From Amoebidium appalachense (taxonomy: Eukaryota; Ichthyosporea), in contig CAVNZM010000007.1 of assembly GCA_963693365.1 (NCBI GenBank), positions 6,386,001-6,450,000 of the forward strand: a stretch of DNA of 64,000 nucleotides, in the 5' to 3' direction. Each line of letters begins with the position of its first letter. The stretch's first letter is position 1. The notes below the pieces were generated by a model. It was not told the DNA's origin, ran no database searches, and saw only the letters and a list, made by a program, of their open reading frames with translations. This document shows positions 30,896 through 42,210 of this stretch, piece by piece. The position numbers and the translations under genes are program-made.

Positions 30896-30993
30896 GGGGG
30901 GGGGGGGGGGGGGGGGGGGAGGTGGGGAGGTGAATATGTTTGCACTTCGCATTTCACACGTGGTCCTCAGTAGTAGTAGTGGGCGCCCCCTCC

Positions 30994-31027
<34 letters not shown>

Positions 31028-31099
31028 CCGCCCCCCCTCCCCTCCCCTTCCCCCCTCCCCCCCCACCACCACCCACCCCCCACCCCCCTCCCCCTTTCG

Positions 31100-31152
<53 letters not shown>

Positions 31153-31158
31153 AAAACA

Positions 31159-31192
<34 letters not shown>

Positions 31193-31211
31193 GCACATGC
31201 ACACACACCGT

Positions 31212-31251
<40 letters not shown>

Positions 31252-31270
31252 TACACACACACACGCACGC
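30857..31270 (+). repeat. Juxtaposed G tracts and C tracts, A tract, (AC)n
   Basis: About 75 bases almost all G (30857-30930) are followed within 70 bp by about 150 bases almost all C (30990-31142), then A14 and AC/CATA repeats. The G and C blocks could pair as a large hairpin. Confidence 0.9.
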
Positions 31271-31398
31271 TCCCTCGGCCTCTCCCCTCCCTTAGTAGGG
31301 GCCTCCCCCCCCCCTCCCCTCCCTCTTCCCCGGGCCGCCATCGCCACCAGCACCAGCACCACCACCACAACCATATTTCCCCCACCACAGGGGTCGTG

Positions 31399-31433
<35 letters not shown>

Positions 31434-32177
31434 CAGGCGGTATGTAGCTTCCTTCTATCGCGACACTTCGAAGATCTGGGTCCTCTCCTTCCCTCTCCAT
31501 CCATCAACATGTATCTATCTTCCATGATTGGGGTGACGGTAAATCGCGTGCGTTGTGTTCTTGCAAATATGTATCACGGTGTGCACATTATGCGTGTGTG
31601 TGTTCGTGTGTGATGGGCTGTTGCGTGGGCGTGTGCATACCTCCGTACTAGTGTGTGAGGCATTGACATCGTGTTGTTTGCTGATTGCAGGATGTGCCCA
31701 GTACCATCTACGTGCACCCGATACTTGTGTATCACACCGGGCCAAGTGTATGTGTTTTGTGTGTGCGCGCGCGGGCAACCGCGTGTGTGTGAGCATGCAC
31801 ATGTGTGCATGCATGCGTGTTTTTGTGTGTGTGTGTTTGTGTGTGTATATGTGTGCATCATCACGGTGCACGGCTGTGTGTACCTGGGTTACCGTAAGGG
31901 TACTTTGTTTGTGTCATGGTATGTGTGCGCGCCACTGTTTGCAAAACGTGGATGGACATGTGTGCACCATGGGGGCCGGTAGGGGGAGGGGGGCAGCAGG
32001 CCGGGGAACGAGGGGAGGGGGCCGGGGGGGGGGGGGGGGGGGGGGGGGGGGATGGGGGGATGGGAGGGAGGCGGAGGCGGATCCGGAGGGGAAGTTACGG
32101 GGAGTATGAGAGAAAAAGTAGGACGGAGAAAAAGTGTGTCGGATTTGGCAGGTATTTGCGCCTTTAGCATATATTCA

Positions 32178-32384
32178 TTCCTGCCGGCGTGGCTGGAGTA
32201 GTAACCCTGGGCAAAGTGTGTACTAATAGAAAGATTGTGAATAATGATGGTTTACTTAGCTGAGCACATAGATAGCAACCTAATTAATTGGTGTACTGTC
32301 GGTGCTGTGTGGTAGAAGGTAGTTCCCTCGAGGGCGTGCAAGGGTCCTCTGGTTTTTAAAAATAAAAAATAAAAATTATAATTA
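32178..32384 (+). mobile_element. SINE-like dispersed repeat, copy A
   Basis: Matches copy B (38873-39078) over its length: CCTGCCGGCGTGGCTGG near the start, then GTACTGTCGGTGCTGTGTGG and GGTAGTTCCC near the 3' end, and an A-rich TTTAAAAATAAAAAATAAAAA tail. Clear target-site duplications are not visible, so this copy may be older. Confidence 0.65.
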
Positions 32385-32559
32385 GGTACCCATGGCGTTT
32401 AAGCAAGGCGCCCGTCCGACGTGAGGTGTACACACAAGTTAAAGACCACCCTGCCAACGCGCGAACGGTGTATTAATGAGTGTGTATGCCTGGATGTGTG
32501 TTGTACGTCGCCAAAAAAGTAAATTCCGTGTGTGTGACATGGCTTGCTCTCTCCATTCT

Positions 32560-32907
<348 letters not shown>

Positions 32908-33200
32908 GTGTGTCACGGTGTGTGTGTGTGCCATGTCTGTGTATGAGCGTATGTGCATGTGTGTGTGTTCATGTGCGCACGGATATGTGTGTAGTGCACC
33001 GCAAAAACGGTAGTTTCAAACATGCAGGGCCGGTAAGAACCCTAAAACACGTGCAGGTGGGTGGTTTTATGCCAGCAGCATAGGCGAGTGCACGTGCTGG
33101 GATTTACAGTGTAAAAGATTGTAAATTCCGGAATGTCGGCATAGCAGCAGTTTTGAATCCACCAATAGCGCTGGATGGGGCACTTATGGCCAAGGGATGC

Positions 33201-33333
33201 CATTGTCAAATATGAGGTATACAGGAATGTAGGCGGCTGTATAGTAGCAGTGTGTGTAGTACATATGCCATACACCGTTATGCAGGGTGTGTGGCTTAGG
33301 GCTGCATTGTCAAATATGAGGCATACAGGCATG
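33201..33333 (+). repeat. Direct repeat of about 29 bp
   Basis: CATTGTCAAATATGAGG followed by (T/C)ATACAGG(A/C)ATG occurs at 33201 and 33305. Confidence 0.85.
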
Positions 33334-33402
33334 AAACCAACTGTGCAGTGAAGTGTGTATGTATATATACACGTGTGTCTGGTGACATATGGTATACATA
33401 AA

Positions 33403-33594
<192 letters not shown>

Positions 33595-34045
33595 TTAACG
33601 AATTTCTAAAGGCAAATTTACATTTACTAAGTAAAATTGCCGGTATAACGTTATGCAGGTTTGAGCATCACGTTATGCACGTTTCAAAAAATTAAAAATG
33701 TAATAACTTGGGAACCGTTCAACCAAAATGCACCAAGTTTTCACAGTTAGTGTATTGTTATACCCCCTGCACACGTACACTGAGATACCAGGAAAACAGT
33801 TTGATCTGCTCAAGCGATCACGGAAAAACATGAAACCCCCTTTAAAAAACTTTTAAGTCAATTTTTTCGGTAAAATCCCTTAGAGGGAGAGAGAGAGAGA
33901 GAAAGAAAGAGAGGGAGAGAGGGAGAGAGGGAGAGAGGGAGATAAAGAGAGAGAGAGGGGGGGGGGGGGGGCCGAGGGGGGGGTTGTGCACAGTCGAGAC
34001 ACCAGTAGTCAAAATGTTTTTAAAGTGCCTCCGGTGCACTCTGTG

Positions 34046-34051
34046 TTTATT
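34046..34051 (-). terminator. Polyadenylation signal AATAAA of the SET-like gene
   Basis: Minus-strand AATAAA begins 9 nt past the TGA stop at 34060-34062, implying an extremely short 3' UTR if used. Confidence 0.5.
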
Positions 34052-34059
34052 TAGCACTG

Positions 34060-35138
34060 TCACAGCACCTGCATAATTAACATTGGCAAGGTTAAACTTT
34101 TGGCAAGCTCCTCCTTAGCCTGTTTGAAGGCTGCTTTTCGGGTAGCTTCTGTGATCTTCTCCGCCACCGTCTTTTCGTCCTCACCCCCACTTGCCTGTGC
34201 GGGCGGGTTGTTGCAAGCCATATCAAGCCACATGGGTGTCTCCCTGCCAAAGAAGCAGAGGAGTGCATGCAAAAGGGCGGGCACGTGCCCCTCGATGGCA
34301 CATATTGTCGCGGAGAGAAGCTCACTCATCTCGGCGGGGCAGTGCTCAATGCAGCAGGTTTGGAAGGTGTACAGGGCCACCGGTTTGCCAAGGCCCAGCA
34401 AATCGTATGTGTAGGTGTGTGTCGCCGACACGGGCCCCTCGGAGGAGGTCTCGTTGCTGCCGTATGCCTGGAGCCAGGCCTCGTAGTCATCGAAGCGGGA
34501 GGCGCTGCGCTGGGGAACCAGCATCAGATTTTCAACGCGCGGGTCTTGGCAGTTGCCGTTGCGGTAAATCACGCGCTCGCCAATGGCCAGCCGGCGCACA
34601 GGGCAGTCCTGGTGTGCATACTTGTAGCCGTAGTTGTATATCAGCTCGGAGGCAGGCACCAGGTCGTTTTGCTGTAGATGTGCAGGGCCGGTGTGAGACT
34701 CGGGGTAACATGTGCGTGACGTGTGTGTGTCTTTTCTTTGGGGGGGGGGACCCACGTGCACAATGGTGTTCTCCATCAGCAGTACGAGCTCGGGGCCCAG
34801 TGTGCGCGCGCAGCCGTGGTTCAGCTGCACAACACCTGTGGGGTCAAAGTGGACCACCTGTGCCCTGCCCCGCCAAGTCAGCTGGAGCCTCGAGAGGAGG
34901 ATCAGGGCGAACCAGTCCATCTCATACACATGGCGGGTGGCTGGGGAGCCCGGCAGCACGGCCTCCACCATCACGCTGGCGGGGGTCTGGCTCTTCCAAA
35001 TCACGTCCGGCCCGTGTATTCGTTGAGCTCCAACGGAGGGGTGGGGCCGGGATCATCGGCCACCGGCACGAGCTTGTGGGAGTGCAGCATGAGGCTGGGG
35101 TAGCACATCTTGCTGGGGTCGGTGGGGTCCTCGTACTC
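34060..35138 (-). CDS. SET-domain-like protein, 3' exons, with one apparent frameshift
   Basis: Exons on the minus strand: 35138-34756 after acceptor CACACGTAG, and 34671-34060. The first begins EYEDPTDPSKMCYP; near 35010 the frame must shift by one base (an extra G in ACGGGCC restores EYTGPDVIWK). It ends VVQLNHGCARTLG...ENTIVH. The second continues QNDLVPASELIYNYGYKY and ends 204 codons later at TGA (34060-34062). The NHxC motif and, about 30 residues on, ELIYNYG match the active-site half of a SET methyltransferase; the stretch after that is unassigned. The 84-nt intron opens GTGGGTCCCC, is a multiple of three and lacks stops, so retention would keep frame. The 5' part was not found. The target is unknown, and a degenerate SET fold is possible. 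Confidence 0.5.
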
Positions 35139-36190
35139 CTACGTGTGTACGTGTTGGAATACGTCACTACGTAGTACAGCAAGAGTCTTGAAGTATGTGT
35201 ATGTGTCTTAGCCTTGTTTGTATTCGTGTCTGCTCTTCTTCTTTGTGCTCTCCCCCTTCTCTCCCTTTTGCTCTTTTCTCTCTCTCTCTCCCCCCCTCCC
35301 CCCCCCCCCCCCCCCCCCCCCCGTATCCCTCTCTCCCTTGTTTCTGTGTGCACGGATATCTGTAGATCTGTGCACACCTGGCTCCCTTGCCTGATAGGAC
35401 TTATTGCATTTGACGCGAGTGAGTACATCTATAGATCGGATGTGCATTCCTGTCTATTAATATACGTGTTATGATTGGACACATTAGATATGTTTGGAAT
35501 TCGTTTTATCGTGATGTGTCTTCACTTTGAGAGTGTCGACTATTAGGAAGTATATGTACTTAGATGAGTTTTCTATAGAGACGAGTATAAATATATATGT
35601 GTATTAATAGTGACGAGTTGTATAATTTACTTAAGTTATTTAAGTAAGAGTTTCTAAGCTTCAATTGTGTCGGAAGTTGGAATGCGTATCTCTATACCAA
35701 AACAGAGCTGCCATAAGGTGGCACTCAATGACCCTACGGACCTCCCCCCCCCCTCCCCTCCCCCCCCCCCCCCCCCTCCCTCCTCCTTCCCCCTGCCCCC
35801 TCTTCTGGCTCCCTGTACTACTCCTACGTTCCATTTCCCTCGTGCGCTGGCCCCTCAGGGTTTTATGTGTGTGTTGTGTATGTGTGTGTGTGTGTGAGGG
35901 GGGGGGGGGGGAGAGGGGGGGGGGGGGGGGGGGGGTTGGTTGTGATTTAGAGAACCTAATCACCAGAGTACGGATGTAGAGGAGCCTGCAGAAGGGGGGG
36001 GGGGGGGGGGGGGACTTAGTCATTTGCGGTTATGCTTGTTGTAGAGGACCATACTGTAAGGCTAATATGCAACGAGTGACAACGAGGGGCCAGGGCAGCA
36101 CGATATATAATCTGTTCCTGATCAGAAAAAATTCGGTATATTTATTCTTGAAAGCTGTGCCGATTTTTCAACCTCAATAAAAATAAGTAA

Positions 36191-36221
<31 letters not shown>

Positions 36222-36856
36222 GGCTCGGACCCTGGGGCCCCTTCCCGTCAGGCTGCCCCGTTCAAATTGGTGTATTAGGATTCATTGTATGAGCTCAAGA
36301 TGGGCTTCCCTTTGTGCAAATAAACGGTGATAAAATTGGCTATGCTTGGAGTATAGTTAAAGATTAAACTCGACGATAACAATTAATAAAGATCATCGAA
36401 GAATGTTAAATTATTCATAAGTATGCTCCTAATTAAGAGGCAAATTCTCTGCAGATGGCCTGCATGCACGATGCAGATTGCGCAGGAGCTTATTGCGCGC
36501 TTACTTTGCTAAAAGGATGGCTCAACCTGAGACACCAGGAAAAGTTAAAAATCACCTATTTTTTGTGACAATGCATGCTATTGGCATCAGGGAGGTGTGT
36601 GTGGCACGTACGTGTAGGGGTGAGGGGGGTGAGGGGGGGGGGAGGGGGGGGGGGGAGGGGGCGGAGGAAGGCGGGGAAGGAATTGACATCAGCAAATCTG
36701 AATCAAACAAGAACTCAACATAAAGGGGGGGGGGGGGGGGGGGGAAGGGGGGAGGGGGGGGGGGGAGGGGTCAGGGAAAAGGTGGGTCCGCCTATTAGTT
36801 CCCGGAAGGGCTATGTAGCGCGCGCGCCGCGCGCGTGTGTGTGTGTGGTGTGTTTG

Positions 36857-36901
<45 letters not shown>

Positions 36902-36989
36902 GGCGCGCACGCGCGTGACTGTGCTTTTGTGTGTGTTTATTTGTGTGTGTGTGTGTGTGTGTGTGGTTGGGGGGGGGGGGGGGGAGGTA

Positions 36990-37171
36990 AGAATGGGTTA
37001 CAGAGTGCGAAGTCCGCATACACAACGGACAACACAGTGCAACATTTGCAAAGTGCACACAAATTATAGTATGTGCGGCGGGACATTGTTGGCATCGATT
37101 CAGCACAGAGGCGCAATGGATGCCAAGGCTTCGTTATAGTGATAAAATTATATTTGATTTTGTTTGTGAGG
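36990..37171 (+). repeat. Duplicated ~185-bp block, copy 1
   Basis: Shares GAGTGCGAA, CGGACAACACAGTGCAAC, GGGACATT and GGCATCGATTCA in order with 37997-38192, and ends in GATTTTGTTTGTG before a G tract. Preceded by GTAAGAATGGGTTACAG, of which a third fragment occurs at 37226-37245. Confidence 0.85.
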
Positions 37172-37261
37172 GGGGGGGGGGAGGGGGGGGGAAGGGGGGG
37201 GGGGGGGGGGAAGAGAGAGGGGGGAGTTAAGAATGGGTTAGAGATTTTTGAATCTGAAAAT

Positions 37262-37292
<31 letters not shown>

Positions 37293-37398
37293 GGGCACTC
37301 CCAAGGTAGACGCAGGGGTGGGTGGGTTCCCCCCCCCCCCCCCTCCCCCTCCCCCTCCGGAGGGGGAGGAACGCACCTGGCCGACTCGGAGTGGGGTG

Positions 37399-37430
<32 letters not shown>

Positions 37431-37609
37431 CTTCCCCCATCCTCCCCTCAGCATGCGCGTGATCGTGGTATTAAAGAGTCTCTTTTCTGCCCACTTGTAT
37501 TCGTTACTTTTTATTCCTTTTTTCTTTTGGAGCTTTTGCCTCTGTTTTGGTCACTGACGCACATCATCCCCCCCCCCCCCCCTCCCCCCTCCCCCCCCCC
37601 CCCCCCCAC

Positions 37610-37646
37610 ACACACACTGTGACATACACTGACTCACACACACACA

Positions 37647-37744
<98 letters not shown>

Positions 37745-37770
37745 CGCACACACACACACACACACACACT
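37610..37770 (+). repeat. C tract then (AC)n
   Basis: C-rich run 37570-37608 passes into AC repeats, mostly pure from 37640 to 37736. Confidence 0.95.
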
Positions 37771-37996
37771 TCCCACCCGTTCGGGCCGGGGGAGGGGGGG
37801 GGGGGGGGGGGAGAGTATGACCGCACGGCATATATGAGGGGTGGGTGGTTCCCCCCCCCCCCCCCCCCCCTCCGCCTGCTAGCCGGAGGGATGGATGGGT
37901 CCCCCCTCCCCCCCCCCCTCCCCTCTCCCCCCCCCCCCCCCCCCCCCCCCCAGAAAAAAAAGCTACTACTACCCCCTGCCCGTTTCAAAATCAAGA

Positions 37997-38192
37997 ATCC
38001 CTTATTACAGAGTGCGAATCCGCATACAACGGACAACACAGTGCAACATTTGCAAACTTTAAGCGCACACTGTGACAACTTGTGGTATGTGTAGCGGGAC
38101 ATTTTTGGCATCGATTCAATATACAGAACCGCGGCCACACGTGGATGCTTTGTTATAATTTTTGAATAGTAGAATATTTTGTTTGTGGACGG
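37997..38192 (+). repeat. Duplicated ~195-bp block, copy 2
   Basis: Second copy of the block at 36990-37171, with indels. Also ends in ATTTTGTTTGTG followed by a G tract, so block and flanking G tract seem to have moved or duplicated together. Confidence 0.85.
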
Positions 38193-38200
38193 GGGAAAAA

Positions 38201-38234
<34 letters not shown>

Positions 38235-38272
38235 CCGGAGGCAGGCACGCACTGGTCATGCACTCACGTCAC

Positions 38273-38369
38273 ACCGTGGTATGTATGTACATACAAGATC
38301 ACGTGCACCAGGTCCTGCGCTGCGTACATGGCCGGTACTCCCGAAGAGTCTGTACATATACACCACGGT
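38273..38369. repeat. Short inverted repeat with 19-bp arms
   Basis: ACCGTGGTATGTATGTACA (38273-38291) pairs with TGTACATATACACCACGGT (38351-38369) with two mismatches around a 59-bp loop. Confidence 0.75.
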
Positions 38370-38385
38370 AATGAGGTAATTTCAA

Positions 38386-38484
38386 AATGTTTGTTGATGC
38401 ATCGGTCACGTAATGGTCTTTAGCCCTGCAGCTGTCCAGGGCTAAAGAACCCTATTTGTTGACCAATGCATCAACAAACAAATT
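38386..38484. mobile_element. Foldback, MITE-like element of about 99 bp
   Basis: The left arm AATGTTTGTTGATGCAT through GTCTTTAGCCCTG is almost fully complementary to the right arm starting CAGGGCTAAAGAACC and ending ATGCATCAACAAACA. The loop is about 8 bases (CAGCTGTC). AATTT occurs on both flanks but I cannot confirm it as a target duplication. Confidence 0.6.
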
Positions 38485-38619
38485 TGCTCCGTAGTAAAGT
38501 ACAGTCGAGGCCTCCGGATCCTACTATATAGCAATTAAAGGAGTCCTGAGTACAATACAATTACTAATGTGCTGGCCAAAGCTGATAAGCTGGGTGTAAA
38601 CTCAAACCAACGTTCCAAG

Positions 38620-38659
<40 letters not shown>

Positions 38660-38857
38660 CCCCAAAAAAAAAAAAAAAAAAAAAAAAACAAAAAAAAACC
38701 AAGAAGAACGCAGAGCGAGACGTCCACACCCGTGGCGCGACCCCCTTCATGCCCTTTGTAGGGGCGGCGAGACTGGCGGATGACTCGGCAGCTGGCCTTT
38801 TTGTGTCACTTCAATTGTTCATAGGGTTTTATTATTCTCGTGGAAAAAACTGTGTGC

Positions 38858-39093
38858 ATCACTGTACATACTCCTCCTGCCGGCGTGGCTGGGGTAGTAG
38901 CCCTGGGCAAAGTGGGTACTTATAGTTAGGTTGTGAAGGATGGTTCTGAACTCATAGATAGCACCTTAACTAGTGTACTGTCGGTGCTGTGTGGTAGACG
39001 GTAGTTTCCCTAGAGGGCCTGAAACTCCGGGAACAAAACGTGATAAAATTAAAAAAATAAAAAAAAATTATAAAAAGAATCACTGTACATACT
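38858..39093 (+). mobile_element. SINE-like retroelement copy B with 15-bp target-site duplications
   Basis: Element 38873-39078 is flanked by identical ATCACTGTACATACT (38858-38872 and 39079-39093). It starts CCTCCTGCCGGCGTGGCTGG, contains GGTTCTGAACTC (like a Pol III B box) and TGGCTGGGGTAG (weakly like an A box), then GTACTGTCGGTGCTGTGTGG, and ends in an A-rich tail with AAAAAAATAAAAAAAAATT. Long exact duplications plus an A tail indicate LINE-style retroposition. A tRNA origin is inferred only. Confidence 0.8.
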
Positions 39094-39689
39094 TGGCGAT
39101 GAGATCTGCGGCGAGCGGCAGAATCTAGATCTGACTGATGGCGGTAAGTCAACACAATGACCTGTGACCAATCCTCCTGTTCGTAAATCTAATATTATCC
39201 GCCAATCAGAAATTGCTCAAAAGTACAAATTTGGATTCCTGGCTCGCGCACTGCGGTTGTGCGGGTCGACCAATTCTCGCTCCAAGTTGAAGTTGCAGCA
39301 CGTACATGCTGTACTTTTTGCCCACACTTCTGCACATTTGACTCCGAATACATCAGAATTATTATATGTGGACCATCTATCACAAATGTGCAGCCAATAG
39401 AGAATTTCTCCCCGCCCCTCGCATACAGATAATACACCCTGTTGAGCCACGGTCCACCGTTGCTGAAGTGTGAGTCAGGACCAGATAGGGCGATGCATAC
39501 ATCACATGTACGTAGCAGGTTTCGAACTCGACACACATGTGCATGTATGGAAAAACAAAGTGTACACACCGACACATTGCGCAGCTGTTGTTGTGATTAC
39601 CTAGAAGGTGCACCCACGTGCACGCATACACACACGTAGAAAAGCGGTATGCGTACACACCCACTGACGTATATACACACACACACCCC

Positions 39690-40150
<461 letters not shown>

Positions 40151-41032
40151 ACCAATCATTCTACTTACAGAATGTACGCAAACACCCACAATCACTTAGT
40201 CTATAAGTAAGCGCAGCACGTCATTTGCCGCATGCATGCACTAGAGCACAAAAACCGTCACGCACGCATTCACCTACACACATGCTGGCATATGCTCACC
40301 CACATGATATGTAGTCCGTAATATCGGTACACACACACAATGTTTACACATGCATGCACACCCTAAAATACAGGCACGTAGCGGCAAACACACACACACA
40401 CACACACATGGCGTGCGCGCGCGCGCGCACACACACACACGCACACACACACACGCATGGCGTGTGAACACACACACACACATACATACACACAGTCACA
40501 CACACACGTGTGCACTCCGTAGTACATAATATGCATGCAGTGCCGATATACACTTAGTGTGTCAGCATAGCATCTGCACGCATAAACATGATACCTTTTT
40601 CCCCATCACACGCCACACCGTACAAACATTATATGCACACATTGACGTGACACATATACCAGGACTCGGTGCATATACATACATACACACTGCATTACTG
40701 CTCAATGTTAAGATATATAAATGTTTTACCGTTAGCGCAGGCCACCTTGGCACCCACACAGACCCATTAACCGTCCCGGCGCCACATGACACAACCATTT
40801 ACTTGTGTTTAAATTTTTTATTTTTTTTTTCCAACATTGTGGCTTTGACTGCTATTCCGGTTACTTTGCTAGTAGATGGGTACAGCAGTGACGGTCACAA
40901 AAGCATGCACACATAATGCACATAAGCATATCGTCAAGAGGCACAACTTCTAAATACATAACACACCAATTCCATGGTCTCACTCATACACCAAAATTGA
41001 TTGTCTGCCAGGGTAGAATCCTCTCGCAACCG

Positions 41033-41073
<41 letters not shown>

Positions 41074-41326
41074 CGGCCGCCCACCCCACCCCCCCCCCCC
41101 CCACCACCACCATTACCACCACCAAAAACAAAAAAGAAAAGAAAAGAAAAGAAAAAGAAAAAGAAAAACAACAACAACAACACAGAAGCACATGCCATCG
41201 GGTGTACCGCAGAAAATTGAAAAGCAGTAATGCGCAGTTGGGGCACTCGAAGGTGTGGTTCATGACACGTACGCACACTGTGGCGTACACACACACACCG
41301 TAGGGCAGACACACCCGTGCACACAA

Positions 41327-41379
<53 letters not shown>
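41033..41379 (+). repeat. C tract, AAAAG repeats and (AC)n upstream of the DH-PH-LIM gene
   Basis: C40 (41033-41072), GAAAA-type repeats (41128-41168) and AC at 41329-41379. Confidence 0.9.
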
Positions 41380-41381
<2 letters not shown>

Positions 41382-41689
41382 CTGTAACACCCACGCACTA
41401 TACGTACACACCAATAAACACAAGCAACAACCGCTTCTCCTTTCCCCCTTACCCCCCCCCCCCCCCCCTCTCACCCCGGGCCGCCTCTTTTCCTTCCACC
41501 CTAAAAGCCTCTTCTCTCCTTCCCCCCCCCCCCCCCCCCCCCCCTCCCCCCCCCAACTTCCTCTTCTCCTCGAGGGTAAATATTCATTAGTAAACATGTC
41601 AAATCCCCTAACCATGAAGAACAACACGTTGCCAGCTAACAATCAGACAATGTTATTACATTTCAAACCACCGTAGCACTAATTAACCC

Positions 41690-41752
41690 CTCCCCCCTCC
41701 CCCCTCCCCCCTCCCGCCCCCCCCCCCCCCCCCTTTCTCCCCCCCCCCCCCT

Positions 41753-41791
<39 letters not shown>

Positions 41792-41792
41792 C
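41690..41792 (+). repeat. C tracts just upstream of the DH-PH-LIM start codon
   Basis: Nearly 100 bases of C with a few T, ending 23 nt before ATG. AAATCCAG at 41801-41808 could be a 5' UTR splice acceptor. Confidence 0.85.
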
Positions 41793-41815
41793 CCCTCCCC
41801 CAAATCCAGCAGAAA

Positions 41816-42179
41816 ATGTCATCCACACCAGACCCTGCGAATCCGTCGCCGGAGCATTCCCGTAATGGTGACGAGAAAAAACGACTTCACGCACTCAATG
41901 AAATTTTAGAAAGCGAAGAAAACTATCTCATGGATTTGGCGTTTGTCCTGAGCGAATACATGGAGCCCATGGGCCAGACGGCCATGCTGTCTGACAAGGA
42001 CCTCAACACGCTGTTTGGAGATATCGTCAAGATATTCGAATTTCAGGAGCAATTTTACAGGTATGAATCGGGGTTCTCCCATATTGTACCCTCGTTTACC
42101 TGTTTATTCAGAATGCTCAACTTAACGACCCTCCCCCCTCCCCCCCCCCCCCCCCCCTCCTCCCCCCCACCTCCCCTCT

Positions 42180-42210
<31 letters not shown>

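Noticed and set aside
30839-31527. Proline- or glycine-rich open frames over C and G tracts
   Set aside because: Homopolymer translation, no family features, no consistent start or splice context.
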